Source of the DNA: Streptomyces aculeolatus
GTDB lineage: Bacteria; Actinomycetota; Actinomycetes; Streptomycetales; Streptomycetaceae
Direction of reading: 5' to 3'
DNA length: 64,000 nt
NCBI RefSeq assembly: GCF_020400605.1
Contig: NZ_JAINRD010000007.1
Location: forward strand, 1-64,000
Shown here in pieces: positions 17,614-26,957 of the stretch. The position numbers and the translations under genes were made by a program. How positions within the stretch are numbered: the stretch's first letter is position 1; every line of letters starts with the position of its first letter. The notes below the pieces were generated by a model that saw nothing but the letters and a program-made list of their open reading frames with translations, was not told the origin of the DNA and made no database searches.

Positions 17614-19114
17614 GGCGGATTCCTGGGCCACTTCGGCGGAGCTGCACGACGTCCACCGCTCCCTCGACCTGCACGTCGACGTCCGCGCCGGCACCCGCGG
17701 CGCCGGCGCCGCCCTGATCAGGTCGCTGCGCGACGCGGTGCGTACGGGCCGGCTCGCGCCCGGCACCCGGCTGCCGTCGTCCCGGGCGCTGGCCGCCGAC
17801 CTGGGGGTGGCGCGCAACACGGTGGCCGACGCGTACGCCGAGCTGGTCGCCGAGGGCTGGCTGACCGCCCGGCAGGGTTCCGGCACCCGCGTCGCCGCCC
17901 GCAGCGAGCCCCGCCGGACCACGGCGCGGGCCGCGACGCAGGAGCCGCCGCCGCACCCGCTCGACCGGCAGGCGACGTACAACCTGCTGCCCGGCGCCCC
18001 CGACGCCGCCCGCTTCCCGCGCGCCGCGTGGGCCGCCGCCGCGCGGCGGGCGCTGCTGGCGGCACCCTCGGCGGCGTTCGGGCACCAGGGCCCCGGCGGG
18101 CGGGTGGAGCTGCGGCGGGCGCTGGCCGGGTATCTGGCGCGGGCGCGCGGGGTGTACGCGGAGCCGGCGCGGATCGTGGTCTGCGCCGGGTTCACCGGCG
18201 GGCTGCGGCTGCTGGCGGAGGTGCTGCGGGCGGAGGGCGCGCGGCGGGTCGCGGTCGAGCCGTACGGGCTGGGGCTGCACCGCCGCCTGATCACCGGCGC
18301 CGGGCTGCGGACGGTGCCGCTGCCGTACGACGACGGGGGCATCGCCACCGCCGCGCTGCCCGCGACCGGCGCGGGCGCCGTCCTCCTCACCCCGGCGCAC
18401 CAGTTCCCCACCGGCGTCGCCCTCGCGCCGGAGCGGCGCGCGGCGGCCGTCGACTGGGCGCGGGCGACGGGCGGGGTGGTGCTGGAGGACGACTACGACG
18501 GCGAGTTCCGCTACGACCGGCAGCCGGTGGGGGCGCTGCAGTCGCTCGACCCGGAGCACGTGGTGCACCTCGGCACGGTCAGCAAGAGCCTGTCGCCCGC
18601 GCTGCGGCTGGGCTGGATGGTGCTGCCGGAGCGGCTGTCGCGCGGGGTGCACGTGGAGCAGTCGCTGAGCCGTACGCCGCCGGGGGTGGTGGACCAGCTC
18701 ACGCTCGCAGAGTTCCTCGACTCCGGCGGCTACGACCGCCACGTACGCGCGGCCCGCCAGCGCTACCGCCGCCGCCGCGACCGGCTCGTCGCCGAGCTGG
18801 CCCGGCGGGCACCCCGGGTGACGGTGACCGGGATCGCCGCGGGCCTGCACGCCGTCGTCCGGCTGCCGCCGGGCACCGAGCGGCGGGTGCTGGCGCGGGC
18901 GGCGCGGGAGGGCCTCGCGGTGGCCCGGCTGGGGGCGTACGCGCACGGCAGCGCGGCGTGGGAGGAGGGCGGCGACTTCACCGCGCCGGCCCCGGCGGGG
19001 GAGACGCCGGGGGCGCGGGGGGAGGCGCTGGTGGTGGGGTACGGGACGCCGCCCGACCACCTGTACCCGGGGGCGCTGGCGGCGCTGTGCCGGGTGCTGG
19101 AGGCGGAGACGTAG
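17612..19114 (+). CDS. MocR/PdxR-type GntR regulator with aminotransferase domain
   Basis: 500 residues from ATG 17612. Residues ~25-95 are a GntR winged helix (ALIRSLRDAVRTGRLAPGTR, SSRALAADLGVARNTVADAY). A class I aminotransferase-like domain follows, with the PLP Asp region EDDYDGEFRYDR and the PLP lysine in LGTVSKSLSPALRLGW. MocR proteins use PLP as cofactor and often control vitamin B6 or amino-acid genes. No pdxST pair is adjacent; the obvious target is the divergent CMD gene 45 bp away. The start overlaps the operator, so autoregulation is likely. Confidence 0.92.
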   Translation: MADSWATSAELHDVHRSLDLHVDVRAGTRGAGAALIRSLRDAVRTGRLAPGTRLPSSRALAADLGVARNTVADAYAELVAEGWLTARQGSGTRVAARSEPRRTTARAATQEPPPHPLDRQATYNLLPGAPDAARFPRAAWAAAARRALLAAPSAAFGHQGPGGRVELRRALAGYLARARGVYAEPARIVVCAGFTGGLRLLAEVLRAEGARRVAVEPYGLGLHRRLITGAGLRTVPLPYDDGGIATAALPATGAGAVLLTPAHQFPTGVALAPERRAAAVDWARATGGVVLEDDYDGEFRYDRQPVGALQSLDPEHVVHLGTVSKSLSPALRLGWMVLPERLSRGVHVEQSLSRTPPGVVDQLTLAEFLDSGGYDRHVRAARQRYRRRRDRLVAELARRAPRVTVTGIAAGLHAVVRLPPGTERRVLARAAREGLAVARLGAYAHGSAAWEEGGDFTAPAPAGETPGARGEALVVGYGTPPDHLYPGALAALCRVLEAET

Positions 19115-19157
19115 AGCGCGAAGGGTACGGGCGCCGCGGGCGTCCGTACGCTGCCGC

Positions 19158-20600
19158 TCACGCCCGCGGCGACTCCAGCCGCACCATCGTGATGTCCGAC
19201 GGCGCCCCCACCCGCACCGGCGGCCCCCACGCCCCGGCGCCGCGGGTGACGTACAACTGCGTGTCGCCGTACCGCTCCAGCCCCGCCAGCGTCGGGTTCG
19301 CCGCCTCGGCGATGTACGTGACCGGCCACATCTGCCCGCCGTGCGTGTGGCCGGACAGCTGGAGGTCGACGCCGTGGTCGACCGCGTCGTGGATCACGAC
19401 CGGCTGGTGCGCCAGCAGCACCGAGGCGCGGGAGGTGTCGCGGTCGCCGAGGGCGCGGGCGAAGTCCGGGGCCCTGCCGACGTCCTCGCCGGAGACGTCG
19501 TTGACGCCGGCGAGGTCGAAGCCGGCCAGCTCGGTGCGGGCGTTCTCCAGCGGGTGCAGGCCGAGTTCGCGGAGGTGGTCGAGCCACTCGGCGGCGCCGT
19601 CGGCGCCGGTGAAGTACTCGTGGTTGCCGGTGACGAAGAACGAGCCGTCGCGCGCCTCCAGCTGCCCCAGCGGCTGCGCGGCCGTACCGAGGTGGTCGAC
19701 GGAGCCGTCCACGAGGTCGCCGACGACGGCGACGAGGTCGGGGCGCTGCGCGTTGATGGTGTCGACGATCCGCTGGGTGTGCCCGCGGCCGAGGACGGGG
19801 CCGAGGTGGATGTCGCTGACGACGGCGATGCGGTAGCCGTGGGCGGACGCGGGCAGCTTGGTCAGCGGGACGCTGACGTTCTTCACCCGGGGGGCGCGGC
19901 CCAGCACGCCGTACGCCCCGTACGCGACGGTCCCGGCGGCGACGGCGGTGGCGCCGATGGCGACGGTACGGGCGACGAAGAGCCGCCGCGACACGTCGGC
20001 ACCGCCGCCCCCGTCCCCTTCCCCGTCCGCGGCACCGGCGCCCTCTGCGCCGGCCTCTGCGTCGGCCCCGGCGGGACCGTCCGCGACGCCGGTGGCCGGC
20101 CCCAGCCGCAGCGGGGCCTTCGTCCCCGTACCGCCGCCTCCGCCCGCGCCGCCGGCCTCCGCGGCCGACTCGCCCTCCGCCGCCTCCGACACCGCCACCT
20201 GCTGCGCGAGGGCCGCGACGGCCGCCTCGCGCTCCGCCTCACCGGCCGGCGCCGGGGTCAGCGCACCGCCGGCAGCGCCCTCGGCCCGCCGCTGGAGCAC
20301 CCGCAGCAGCACCGGCCGCACCAACTCGCCCACCGCCAGCGCCAGCAGCAGATACAGCAGCATCGCCAGCCACATCAGCCCGGGCCACCCCAGCGCCTGC
20401 TGCACCGGCATCGGCGCCCCGGCCCGCTCCGAGGCCACCGCCGCGAACGCCATCAGCGGCAGCAGCACCACCGCCGGCGTCGCGACCCGCCGCGGCCAGC
20501 CGCCGCGCCGCATGGTGTCGCGGACCAGCCGCCGCCACACGTACCAGTGGGCCCCGGCGACGAGGAGCAGCATCCCGATCGCGATCGGCACGAACACCAC
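19158..20600 (-). CDS. Membrane-bound metallophosphoesterase
   Basis: 480 residues from GTG 20600, preceded by GGGAGG. Four hydrophobic helices occupy the first ~115 residues. A Glu/Ala/Gly-rich linker, then a Tat-like or membrane helix (SRRLFVARTVAIGATAVAAG), precede the phosphoesterase domain. Its dimetal motifs are complete: DIHLG, GDLVDG, GNHEYF, a His segment LLAHQPV and GHTHGGQ. This resembles the YkuE/YaeI-like group that acts at the membrane surface. It lies 4 nt downstream of the small membrane-protein gene, so the two are probably one operon. Confidence 0.92.
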   Translation of the reverse strand: MVFVPIAIGMLLLVAGAHWYVWRRLVRDTMRRGGWPRRVATPAVVLLPLMAFAAVASERAGAPMPVQQALGWPGLMWLAMLLYLLLALAVGELVRPVLLRVLQRRAEGAAGGALTPAPAGEAEREAAVAALAQQVAVSEAAEGESAAEAGGAGGGGGTGTKAPLRLGPATGVADGPAGADAEAGAEGAGAADGEGDGGGGADVSRRLFVARTVAIGATAVAAGTVAYGAYGVLGRAPRVKNVSVPLTKLPASAHGYRIAVVSDIHLGPVLGRGHTQRIVDTINAQRPDLVAVVGDLVDGSVDHLGTAAQPLGQLEARDGSFFVTGNHEYFTGADGAAEWLDHLRELGLHPLENARTELAGFDLAGVNDVSGEDVGRAPDFARALGDRDTSRASVLLAHQPVVIHDAVDHGVDLQLSGHTHGGQMWPVTYIAEAANPTLAGLERYGDTQLYVTRGAGAWGPPVRVGAPSDITMVRLESPRA

Positions 20601-20604
20601 GGCC

Positions 20605-20937
20605 CTACCTCCCGGCCCCGGCCGCCGCCTCGCGCACGTCGCCGCCCGCGTCTGCCTGCGTACCCTCTTCCGCGCCCGCGCCCGCGTCCGCCGAGGCACC
20701 GCCGGCCCGCCGCCCGGCCCGTACGCCGCGCAGCCCCAGCCACCCGATCGTCGTACCGAGCAGGAACGACGTCACGGCCAGCGTGAGGTGCACCCAGAAG
20801 TACCCCGTGGGGTCCCCGTCCTCGAATGCCAGCCCACTGGAGTCCTTCCACAGATTCCGGACAAACGTGATCCAGATGAACCAGGACCACCCGCCGAAGG
20901 CGAGCAGAAACCAGGACGCGCGGCGTGAGAGGTGCAT
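20605..20937 (-). CDS. Small two-helix membrane protein
   Basis: 110 residues from ATG 20937. A basic start (MHLSRRASW) leads into the aromatic helix FLLAFGGWSWFIWITFV, an extracytoplasmic loop containing NLWKDSSGLAFEDGDPTGYF, and a second helix (TLAVTSFLLGTTIGWLGLRG). An Ala/Gly/Asp-rich cytoplasmic tail follows. The SCO-type family is conserved in streptomycetes, always next to this metallophosphoesterase as far as I recall. Function unknown. Confidence 0.8.
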   Translation of the reverse strand: MHLSRRASWFLLAFGGWSWFIWITFVRNLWKDSSGLAFEDGDPTGYFWVHLTLAVTSFLLGTTIGWLGLRGVRAGRRAGGASADAGAGAEEGTQADAGGDVREAAAGAGR

Positions 20938-21039
20938 GCGCCTAGCCTCGCACCCCGCCCCGCGAAGCGGCGTCCGGGGCCGCGTGAGCCCGAAAAGCAC
21001 CCCGGGCCCGCACGGCCTTCGCGGGGCGGGGCCGGTGCG

Positions 21040-21915
21040 CTAGATGATCGGGGGCCGGCCCAGCCGGGACATGCGCCACACCGTGCGCCAGCGCATGGGC
21101 CGGCGGCCGCCGCAGTCCGTGCGCAGCCCCTCGCCGAAACCGCCGAACCAGGCGCGCAGCCCCGACGGCGAGCGGACGCGCGCCACGGTCAGGGCCAGCC
21201 ACGTGCCGAGGTAGACCGGGACCAGCGGGAGCGGGAGGTGCCGGCGGGCGAGCCACACGCGGTTGCGGGCCGTCATGCGGTAGTAGACCGCGTGCCGGGC
21301 GGGGGAGGTCTTCGGGTGCTGGAGCAGCAGCTCGGGGTCGTAGACGACCTTCCAGCCGGCGTCCAGCGCCCGCCAGGCGAGGTCCGTCTCCTCGTGGGTG
21401 AAGAAGAAGTGGCCCGGCCAGGTGCCGACCTCGTCCAGCATGCGCATCGACAGGGCGTGCCCGCCGCCGAGGAACGTGGTCACCTCCCCGCCGCGCATCG
21501 GATCGCCGGCCCGCAGCCGCGGCACGTGCCGCCGCTGGGTGGCGCCGGTGGCGTCGGCGATGCGGAAGCTGACGACGCCCAGCCGCTCGTCGGCGGCGTA
21601 GTGGTCGCGCAGCCGGGTGAAGACCTCGTCGTCGACGAGCAGTCCGTCGTCGTCGAGGTCGACGACCACGTCCACGTCCCCGAAGGCGCGCAGCTCGTCG
21701 ATCGCGACGTTGCGCCCGCCCGCGACGCCCAGGTTCTCGGGCAGCTCGACGGCGGTCACGCCGTCGCCGAGGTCCGGCAGCGCGCAGCCGTTGCCGACGA
21801 CCACCACCCGCGCGGGCCGCACCCGCTGCCCGGCCACCGACTCCAGCAGGGCGGTCAGTTCGGCGGGGCGCGTGCCCATGGTCAGGACGGCGACCCCGAG
21901 GCGCGGCACGGACAC
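21040..21915 (-). CDS. Family 2 glycosyltransferase
   Basis: 291 residues from GTG 21915, where a CTGGAG site is correctly spaced; GTG 21924 is an alternative. The GT-A fold is seen in VAVLTMGTRPAELTALLESV, VVVVGNGCA, the nucleotide-binding VDLDDDGLL and the acceptor-side HEETDLAWRALDAG. It belongs to the rhamnosyltransferase-like GT2 group that builds cell-wall glycans. The C terminus has one weakly hydrophobic helix (LPLVPVYLGTWLALTVA), so it is probably membrane-associated. A likely -10 (TACCAT) lies ~45 bp upstream. Confidence 0.9.
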   Translation of the reverse strand: MSVPRLGVAVLTMGTRPAELTALLESVAGQRVRPARVVVVGNGCALPDLGDGVTAVELPENLGVAGGRNVAIDELRAFGDVDVVVDLDDDGLLVDDEVFTRLRDHYAADERLGVVSFRIADATGATQRRHVPRLRAGDPMRGGEVTTFLGGGHALSMRMLDEVGTWPGHFFFTHEETDLAWRALDAGWKVVYDPELLLQHPKTSPARHAVYYRMTARNRVWLARRHLPLPLVPVYLGTWLALTVARVRSPSGLRAWFGGFGEGLRTDCGGRRPMRWRTVWRMSRLGRPPII

Positions 21916-22003
21916 GGCGGGCACTCCAGACGTCGACAGCGGTGCCCGCGATGGTAGCCGTTCACGGCCCGGCCACCTTCTCTTACGCGGTGTGTTGCCG
22001 GGG

Positions 22004-24145
22004 CTAGGCCGACTGCCGGCTCCTGTCGATGTGTGCCGCCGAGATCCGGGCGCCGCCGCTCGCCTTCCACAGGCGCGCGTTGTCGTCGGCCGCGGTGGCC
22101 AGGGCCTTGCCGTCGGGGCTGAACGCCACGGCCCAGACTTCTTCCCTGTGCCCCGTCAGAACGGCCGCGGACTCGCGCGTCGCGACGTCCCACAGGCGCA
22201 CCGCCTTGTCCCGGCCCGCGGTGGCCAGGGTTTCGCCGTCCGGGCTGAACGCCAGCCGGACGACGCCGTTTTTGTGGCCGGCGAGGGTGGCCGTGCGCTT
22301 GCGCGTGGCGACGTTCCACAGGCGTGCCCTGTTGTCGTCCGCGGCGGTGGCCAGGGTTCTGCCGTCCGGACTGAACGCCACGGCCTGGACCCACGATCCG
22401 TGGCCGGAGAGGGTGTCCGTGGTCTCGCGCGTGGTGATGTCCCACAGGCGCACCGCCTCGTCCGAGCCGCCGGTGGCCAGGGTCCTGCCGTCCGGGCTGA
22501 ACGCGACGGTGCGGACCTCGGCTTCGTGGCCCGTGAGGGTGGCTATGCGCTCGCGCGTGGCGACGTTCCACAGGCGCACCTTGGCGTCCTCGCTGCCGGT
22601 GGCGAGGATCTTGCCGTCGGGGCTGAACGCCACGGCCCAGACTCCACTGTCGTGGCCCGTGGAGATGGTGTCGGCGACCTTGCGCTCGGCCACGTTCCAC
22701 AAGACCACGCCGTCGTCGTACGAGCCGCCGGTGGCCAGGGTCCCGCCGTCCGGGCTGAGCGCCACGGACGACGCCGGCTCCGCGGACTTGGGGCTCGTCC
22801 TGGGTTCGCCCGTCGCCACGTCCCAGAGCCTGATCTTTCCGGCGTCGCTGACGGTGACGAGCGTCCGGTCGTCCGGGAACGCCACACCTTCGGCCCCGTC
22901 CGCGATACGGAGGGTCGCGGCGCTGGCAACGGTGATCTTCTTCGGTTCTTCGCGCAGGCCGATGATCGCCGCGGTGCCGCCGGCGCCCGCGACAACGGTG
23001 GCGCCGAGGGCGAGGAGGGCCCGGCGGCGGGTCGGGTTCCGCGGCGGCCGGCCGGCGGCGGAGAGGGGTTTTGCGGCGTCCGCGGGCTCCGTGGCCGCGT
23101 GCGCGCGTGCCCCGGCGTCCTTCGGCACGTCCGGTGCCGTCGCCGGATGCGTGGGCTCAGCCGCGTCCGGCTTCTCCGACCTGTCCGCCGGGCGGTCGGT
23201 CGCGGACCGCTGCGCGGGCACGTCGTGGTGGCGGGTGATGTCCGCCGTGACGGCCGCGGGGAGCCAGCCGCCGGTACGCCGCAGAACGCCGCCTTCGGAG
23301 GCCGCCCGGCACAGGCCGATGACCTCGGCGGCGGACGGCCGCTCGGCGGGGTCCTTGGCCAGGCACCGGCGCAGCAGGGGCAGCAGGGCCTCGGGAACGT
23401 CCGCCAGGTCCGGCTCCTCGTGCACGATGCGGTACAGCACGCCGTGCGACTGGCCTTCCCCGAACGCGGGCGTGCCCTTCGCGGCGTACGTGACGAGCTG
23501 GCCGAGGGAGAAGATGTCGGTGGCCGGGCCGATGCCCTTGTTCAGGGCCTGCTCGGGCGACATGAAGGGGGGCGTGCCCACGGCGACCCCGGTCTTCGTG
23601 ACCGCCGTCGCGTCGACGGCGCGCGCGATGCCGAAGTCGATGACGCGGGGGCCGTCCGTGGCCAGCAGCACGTTGGACGCCTTCAGGTCGCGGTGCACGA
23701 TGCCCTCCCCGTGCACGGCCTGGAGCGCCTCGGCCACCCCCGCGGCTAACAGCAGGACGGACGCGACGGGCAGCGTGCCGTGGCGGGTGACCGCCGCGGC
23801 GAGGGTCGGGCCCTGGACGAAGGCGGTGGCGAGCCACAGCGGGGCGGTGTCGATCTCGCTGTCGATGACGGGCGCGGTGTACAGGCCGTGCACCCGCCGG
23901 GCGGCGGCCACCTCCTGGCGGAAGCGGCGCCGGAAGTCCGGGTCGCCGGCCAGCTCCGGGCGGATCGCCTTGATGGCGACCGGCCGCCCGGCCAGGGTGT
24001 GCGAGAGGTAGACCGCGCCCATGCCGCCGGCGCCGAGCCGTGCGGCGAGGACGTAGTCGCCCAGCTGCACGGGGTCGTCGGCCTCCAGCGGCTGGAAGAC
24101 CGAGCCCTGCGCACGCGCACCCGGGTCCGCGTCCTGTCCGCCCAT
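22004..24145 (-). CDS. Ser/Thr protein kinase with C-terminal WD40 propeller
   Basis: 713 residues from ATG 24145 (GGGGGGA upstream); GTG 24178 adds 11 residues. A Pkn2-type kinase domain carries the P-loop LGAGGMGAVY, the VAIK lysine, HRDLKASN and DFGIA, then TPPFMSPEQ, so it should be active. After an Ala/Pro-rich linker, one membrane helix (ALLALGATVVAGAGGTAAII) separates it from ~300 residues of WD40 repeats, each with SPDG-x3-AT and RLWD/RLWN signatures (about seven). The propeller is predicted outside the membrane and may sense a ligand or wall component. It is monocistronic. Confidence 0.93.
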   Translation of the reverse strand: MGGQDADPGARAQGSVFQPLEADDPVQLGDYVLAARLGAGGMGAVYLSHTLAGRPVAIKAIRPELAGDPDFRRRFRQEVAAARRVHGLYTAPVIDSEIDTAPLWLATAFVQGPTLAAAVTRHGTLPVASVLLLAAGVAEALQAVHGEGIVHRDLKASNVLLATDGPRVIDFGIARAVDATAVTKTGVAVGTPPFMSPEQALNKGIGPATDIFSLGQLVTYAAKGTPAFGEGQSHGVLYRIVHEEPDLADVPEALLPLLRRCLAKDPAERPSAAEVIGLCRAASEGGVLRRTGGWLPAAVTADITRHHDVPAQRSATDRPADRSEKPDAAEPTHPATAPDVPKDAGARAHAATEPADAAKPLSAAGRPPRNPTRRRALLALGATVVAGAGGTAAIIGLREEPKKITVASAATLRIADGAEGVAFPDDRTLVTVSDAGKIRLWDVATGEPRTSPKSAEPASSVALSPDGGTLATGGSYDDGVVLWNVAERKVADTISTGHDSGVWAVAFSPDGKILATGSEDAKVRLWNVATRERIATLTGHEAEVRTVAFSPDGRTLATGGSDEAVRLWDITTRETTDTLSGHGSWVQAVAFSPDGRTLATAADDNRARLWNVATRKRTATLAGHKNGVVRLAFSPDGETLATAGRDKAVRLWDVATRESAAVLTGHREEVWAVAFSPDGKALATAADDNARLWKASGGARISAAHIDRSRQSA

Positions 24146-24280
24146 ACCGATGGGTCCCCCCGGGGTCGTCAACTCCACTGCTGTGCCGTGCGCGTGATCC
24201 TAACGGCGCGCCCCCGACACCCACCGCCCAGGTACACGCACCCAAGCGGCCCACGGGTTGCGCCCCCCCCGGCCCCGGCA

Positions 24281-24577
24281 TCAGCGGAACGCCTCGAAGG
24301 CGGCCGCGGCCACCAGACCCGCACCTGCCAGCGTGGCGACGACCCCGAAGACCCGGGCGAAGCCGGCGTAGAAGGATTCGGACGCCTCGACCAGCGATCC
24401 CCTCCTGAGCATGCGGACCCCCCGCCCGCGGGGGTCGCGGAGCATCATCACGCCCACGGAAAGGAAGAGGGCGCCGCCGAGCGAGAAGGCGATGATCCCG
24501 GGCAGCGGCATCCGGTCGGCTTGCACCGCCGCCAGCAGCATGAACGACTCCGAACGCAGGTCGACCGACGCGCCCAC
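24281..24577 (-). CDS. Small two-helix membrane protein
   Basis: Up to 98 residues from GTG 24577, with ATG 24541 and ATG 24511 as alternatives. The helix IIAFSLGGALFLSVGVMML is followed by a basic loop (RDPRGRGVRMLRRGSL), an amphipathic stretch and a second helix (VVATLAGAGLVAAAAFEAF). The hydrophobicity pattern and codon bias support a real gene, but no homologue is recognised. Confidence 0.55.
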   Translation of the reverse strand: MGASVDLRSESFMLLAAVQADRMPLPGIIAFSLGGALFLSVGVMMLRDPRGRGVRMLRRGSLVEASESFYAGFARVFGVVATLAGAGLVAAAAFEAFR

Positions 24578-24702
24578 CGGTGGGGCGCGCGGGCGTAGGA
24601 CACGCGGAAGGTGGCCGCGAACACGGTACCCGCGGGAGCGGGGGAGCAGGGGCCGTGGGAAATGGGGTGGCGGGGGGGCTGGTGGGGGGTGAGGATCGGG
24701 GG

Positions 24703-25293
24703 GTGGTCATCTTCCTGGAGACCGGCCGTCTCACCCTGCGCCCGTTCACCGCGGGCGACGCCGACGACCTGATCGCCCTCGACGGCGATCCCGAGGTCAT
24801 GCGGTTCATCAACGGCGGCCGCCCCACCACCCGCGAGGCGGTGGAGAACCGTGTCCTGCCCCGGCTCCTGCACGACTACCCCTGGGGGACCCGCGGGTAC
24901 TGGGCCGCGCAGGAGAAGGGCACCGGCACCTTCCTGGGCTGGTTCGAGTTCCGGCCGGTGGCCGCGGACAGCCCCGCCGTCGTCGAACTCGGCTACCGCC
25001 TCAACAGGGCCGCCTGGGGCCGCGGTTACGCCACCGAAGGCTCCCGCGCGCTGATCCGCAAGGGGTTCACGGACCTGGGGGTCGAGCGGGTCACGGCCAA
25101 CACGATGGCCGTGAACGCCGGTTCCCGGCGCGTCGTGGAGAAGTCGGGGCTGTCCTTCGTACGGCACTTCACCGGCGACTGGCCCGAGGCCATCGAGGGC
25201 TCGGAGCACGGCGAGGTCGAGTACGCACTCACCAGGGCCGACTGGGAGGCAGCCGCCCTCCCCGGAGCCCCCGACCAGCCCCCGCGCCGCTAG
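24703..25293 (+). CDS. GNAT-family N-acetyltransferase (RimJ/RimL-like)
   Basis: 196 residues from GTG 24703. The start ETGRLTLRPFTAGDADDL and the segment VMRFINGGRPTT are typical of the RimJ/RimL subgroup. The acetyl-CoA loop is RNRAAWGRGYATEG-like (LNRAAWGRGYATEGSRAL). VTANTMAVNAGSRRVVEKSGL follows. The probable substrate is an alpha-amino group or a small amine. The 3' end overlaps the Nudix gene on the other strand by 65 bp. Confidence 0.9.
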   Translation: MVIFLETGRLTLRPFTAGDADDLIALDGDPEVMRFINGGRPTTREAVENRVLPRLLHDYPWGTRGYWAAQEKGTGTFLGWFEFRPVAADSPAVVELGYRLNRAAWGRGYATEGSRALIRKGFTDLGVERVTANTMAVNAGSRRVVEKSGLSFVRHFTGDWPEAIEGSEHGEVEYALTRADWEAAALPGAPDQPPRR

Positions 25294-25783
25294 ATCGCCG
25301 GCCGGCGAAGTACCGACCCAGGATCTCCGGGCTGTCGGGAGTGAAGGTCCACTCCCGAAGGACCCGCGGCAGGTCGGACTCGTTCAGCCAGCCGTGCCAG
25401 GCGACCTCCTGCGGGTCCGGCGTGACGGCCCGCGGAACGACGGCGTCGCACACCCCGAGCCAGTGCGGGCTCAGCCCGCTCCGGTTGAGGAACGTGAACC
25501 GGAAGCGCACCGCCGCCGACACCCCCAGCTCCTCCGCCAGTTCACGGGCGGCCGCCTGCTCGTACGACTCCCCGGCCGCCACGGCGCCGCCGACCCCGAC
25601 CTCGTAGTGCCCCGGGAACCGGGGCACTTCCGAGGCGCGCCGGTGGACGAGGATCCGGCCCCGCGGGTCGTGGCACACGGCCACGGCGACCCGGTGCAGC
25701 CAGCCCTCCCGGACGGCCTCTCTCCGGCTCACCGGCCCCAGCACACGGTCCTGTGCGTCGACGCGTTCCACGACTTCATCCAC
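25229..25783 (-). CDS. Nudix hydrolase
   Basis: 184 residues from GTG 25783, preceded by GAGGG; this start gives the family-typical MDEVVERVDAQDRVLGPVSR. The Nudix box is complete: G-G-A-V-A-A-G-E at its start, then RELAEELGV. The subgroup (isopentenyl-diphosphate-isomerase-like Nudix with VSRREAVREGWLHR) is common in actinomycetes, substrate unassigned. The last ~20 residues (Gly/Arg-rich) are antisense to the GNAT gene and look non-functional. Confidence 0.9.
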   Translation of the reverse strand: MDEVVERVDAQDRVLGPVSRREAVREGWLHRVAVAVCHDPRGRILVHRRASEVPRFPGHYEVGVGGAVAAGESYEQAAARELAEELGVSAAVRFRFTFLNRSGLSPHWLGVCDAVVPRAVTPDPQEVAWHGWLNESDLPRVLREWTFTPDSPEILGRYFAGRRSSGAGAGRGLRGGRLPPSRPW

Positions 25784-25924
25784 GGCCCACACCCTCGCAG
25801 GGCCCACCGACAGCAGCCCCCGGCTCCGGACCACGCCCACGGCCCCTCCTGCCGGAGTAGCCTGTGTGTCGCGGGCATGACCAGGGGGGTCGCGGGGGCC
25901 CGTGCCGGCATACGAGGGTGGGGA

Positions 25925-26869
25925 ATGTACCCGAGCGACTTAGCGGCGATGGCCGCCCATGCGGTGATCTCCGTCGTGGGGGGCGCGGCCGGCACGGCCA
26001 CGTCCACGTTCGTCCAGGAGAGGCTGCGCCGCTCCGACCGCGGGCGCGCCGCGCTCGACGGCCTGACCGCCGCGCCCGGCGACCCCGAAGCACAGCGGGA
26101 GGTGCGCGCGGCGCTCGCCGAGGCGATCGACGGCGACGCCGAGTTCGCGGACCGGCTCGCCGTCATGCTGCACGCGCCCGTCCACAACGCCACCGGCAGT
26201 GTGGTCATCTCCGGCAGCGACGTGAAGGGCAGCCAGATCACGCTGGGCCCGCTGACCGTCAACAGGACACCCGCCGGGCGCGCCACGCTCGCGCTGGGGG
26301 CCGCGCTGCTCGCGGTCCTGATCGCGCTCGGGGCGTACGGCGGCGTGACGGTCATCACCGACGGCGACTCCGACGACGGCTACGCGCCGCGCGCGCTGAC
26401 GGCCGCCGAGACGAAAGAGGTCCTGCCGAACCTGCGGAGCCTGCCCCCCGACTGGGAGGAGCGCAACGCACCGGCCTCCCAGCGGGACTCGCCCTGCCAC
26501 GTGGGGGCGTCCGAGTACGTCCAGCAGCCGCACGAGGGCGCGACGACGGTGGAGGCCGAGTTCAACGTCGCGGCGTGCCGGAGCGTCAAGGTGGCGGCCG
26601 ACGCGTACACGGAGTCGTCCGAGACCTTCAAGGCGAGCAACGAGGCGACGTCGGTGTCGTTCCCCAGCGAGGCGGACCAGGCGGTCGCCCTCCGGCACAC
26701 CAACTTCGACCTCGACGAGACCGTCGTCACCGTGCTGGCCCGGCAGGGCACCGTAGTCTGCTGGCTGGGGCTCGAACCGGTGAACGACCTGGAGGACCAC
26801 ATGGCGGTCGTCGAGGAACTCATGGGCGTCTGCACCGACCGGGCCCGCGAGGTGCAGACGGGGTCCTGA
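25925..26869 (+). CDS. Single-pass membrane protein with N-terminal helical domain
   Basis: 314 residues from ATG 25925 behind GGGTGGGG. The N-terminal ~85 residues are helical (FVQERLRRSDRGRAALDGL; EVRAALAEAIDGDAEFADRL). A glycine-punctuated beta-like segment follows (HNATGSVVISGSDVKG, then SQITLGPLTVNRT). A membrane helix (ALGAALLAVLIALGAYGGV) and a ~165-residue extracytoplasmic domain with four Cys complete it. The beta-like segment resembles the short motifs between effector-associated helical domains and output domains in actinobacterial signalling proteins. No output enzyme is present here. Confidence 0.8.
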   Translation: MYPSDLAAMAAHAVISVVGGAAGTATSTFVQERLRRSDRGRAALDGLTAAPGDPEAQREVRAALAEAIDGDAEFADRLAVMLHAPVHNATGSVVISGSDVKGSQITLGPLTVNRTPAGRATLALGAALLAVLIALGAYGGVTVITDGDSDDGYAPRALTAAETKEVLPNLRSLPPDWEERNAPASQRDSPCHVGASEYVQQPHEGATTVEAEFNVAACRSVKVAADAYTESSETFKASNEATSVSFPSEADQAVALRHTNFDLDETVVTVLARQGTVVCWLGLEPVNDLEDHMAVVEELMGVCTDRAREVQTGS

Positions 26870-26957
26870 CGACCCTCCGACTCATCCGGGGGCGCTCCTC
26901 GGCCAACTAGCGCACCTCGGTGTCCACATCGACGGCGACTCCAGATAGGTTCGCGAC

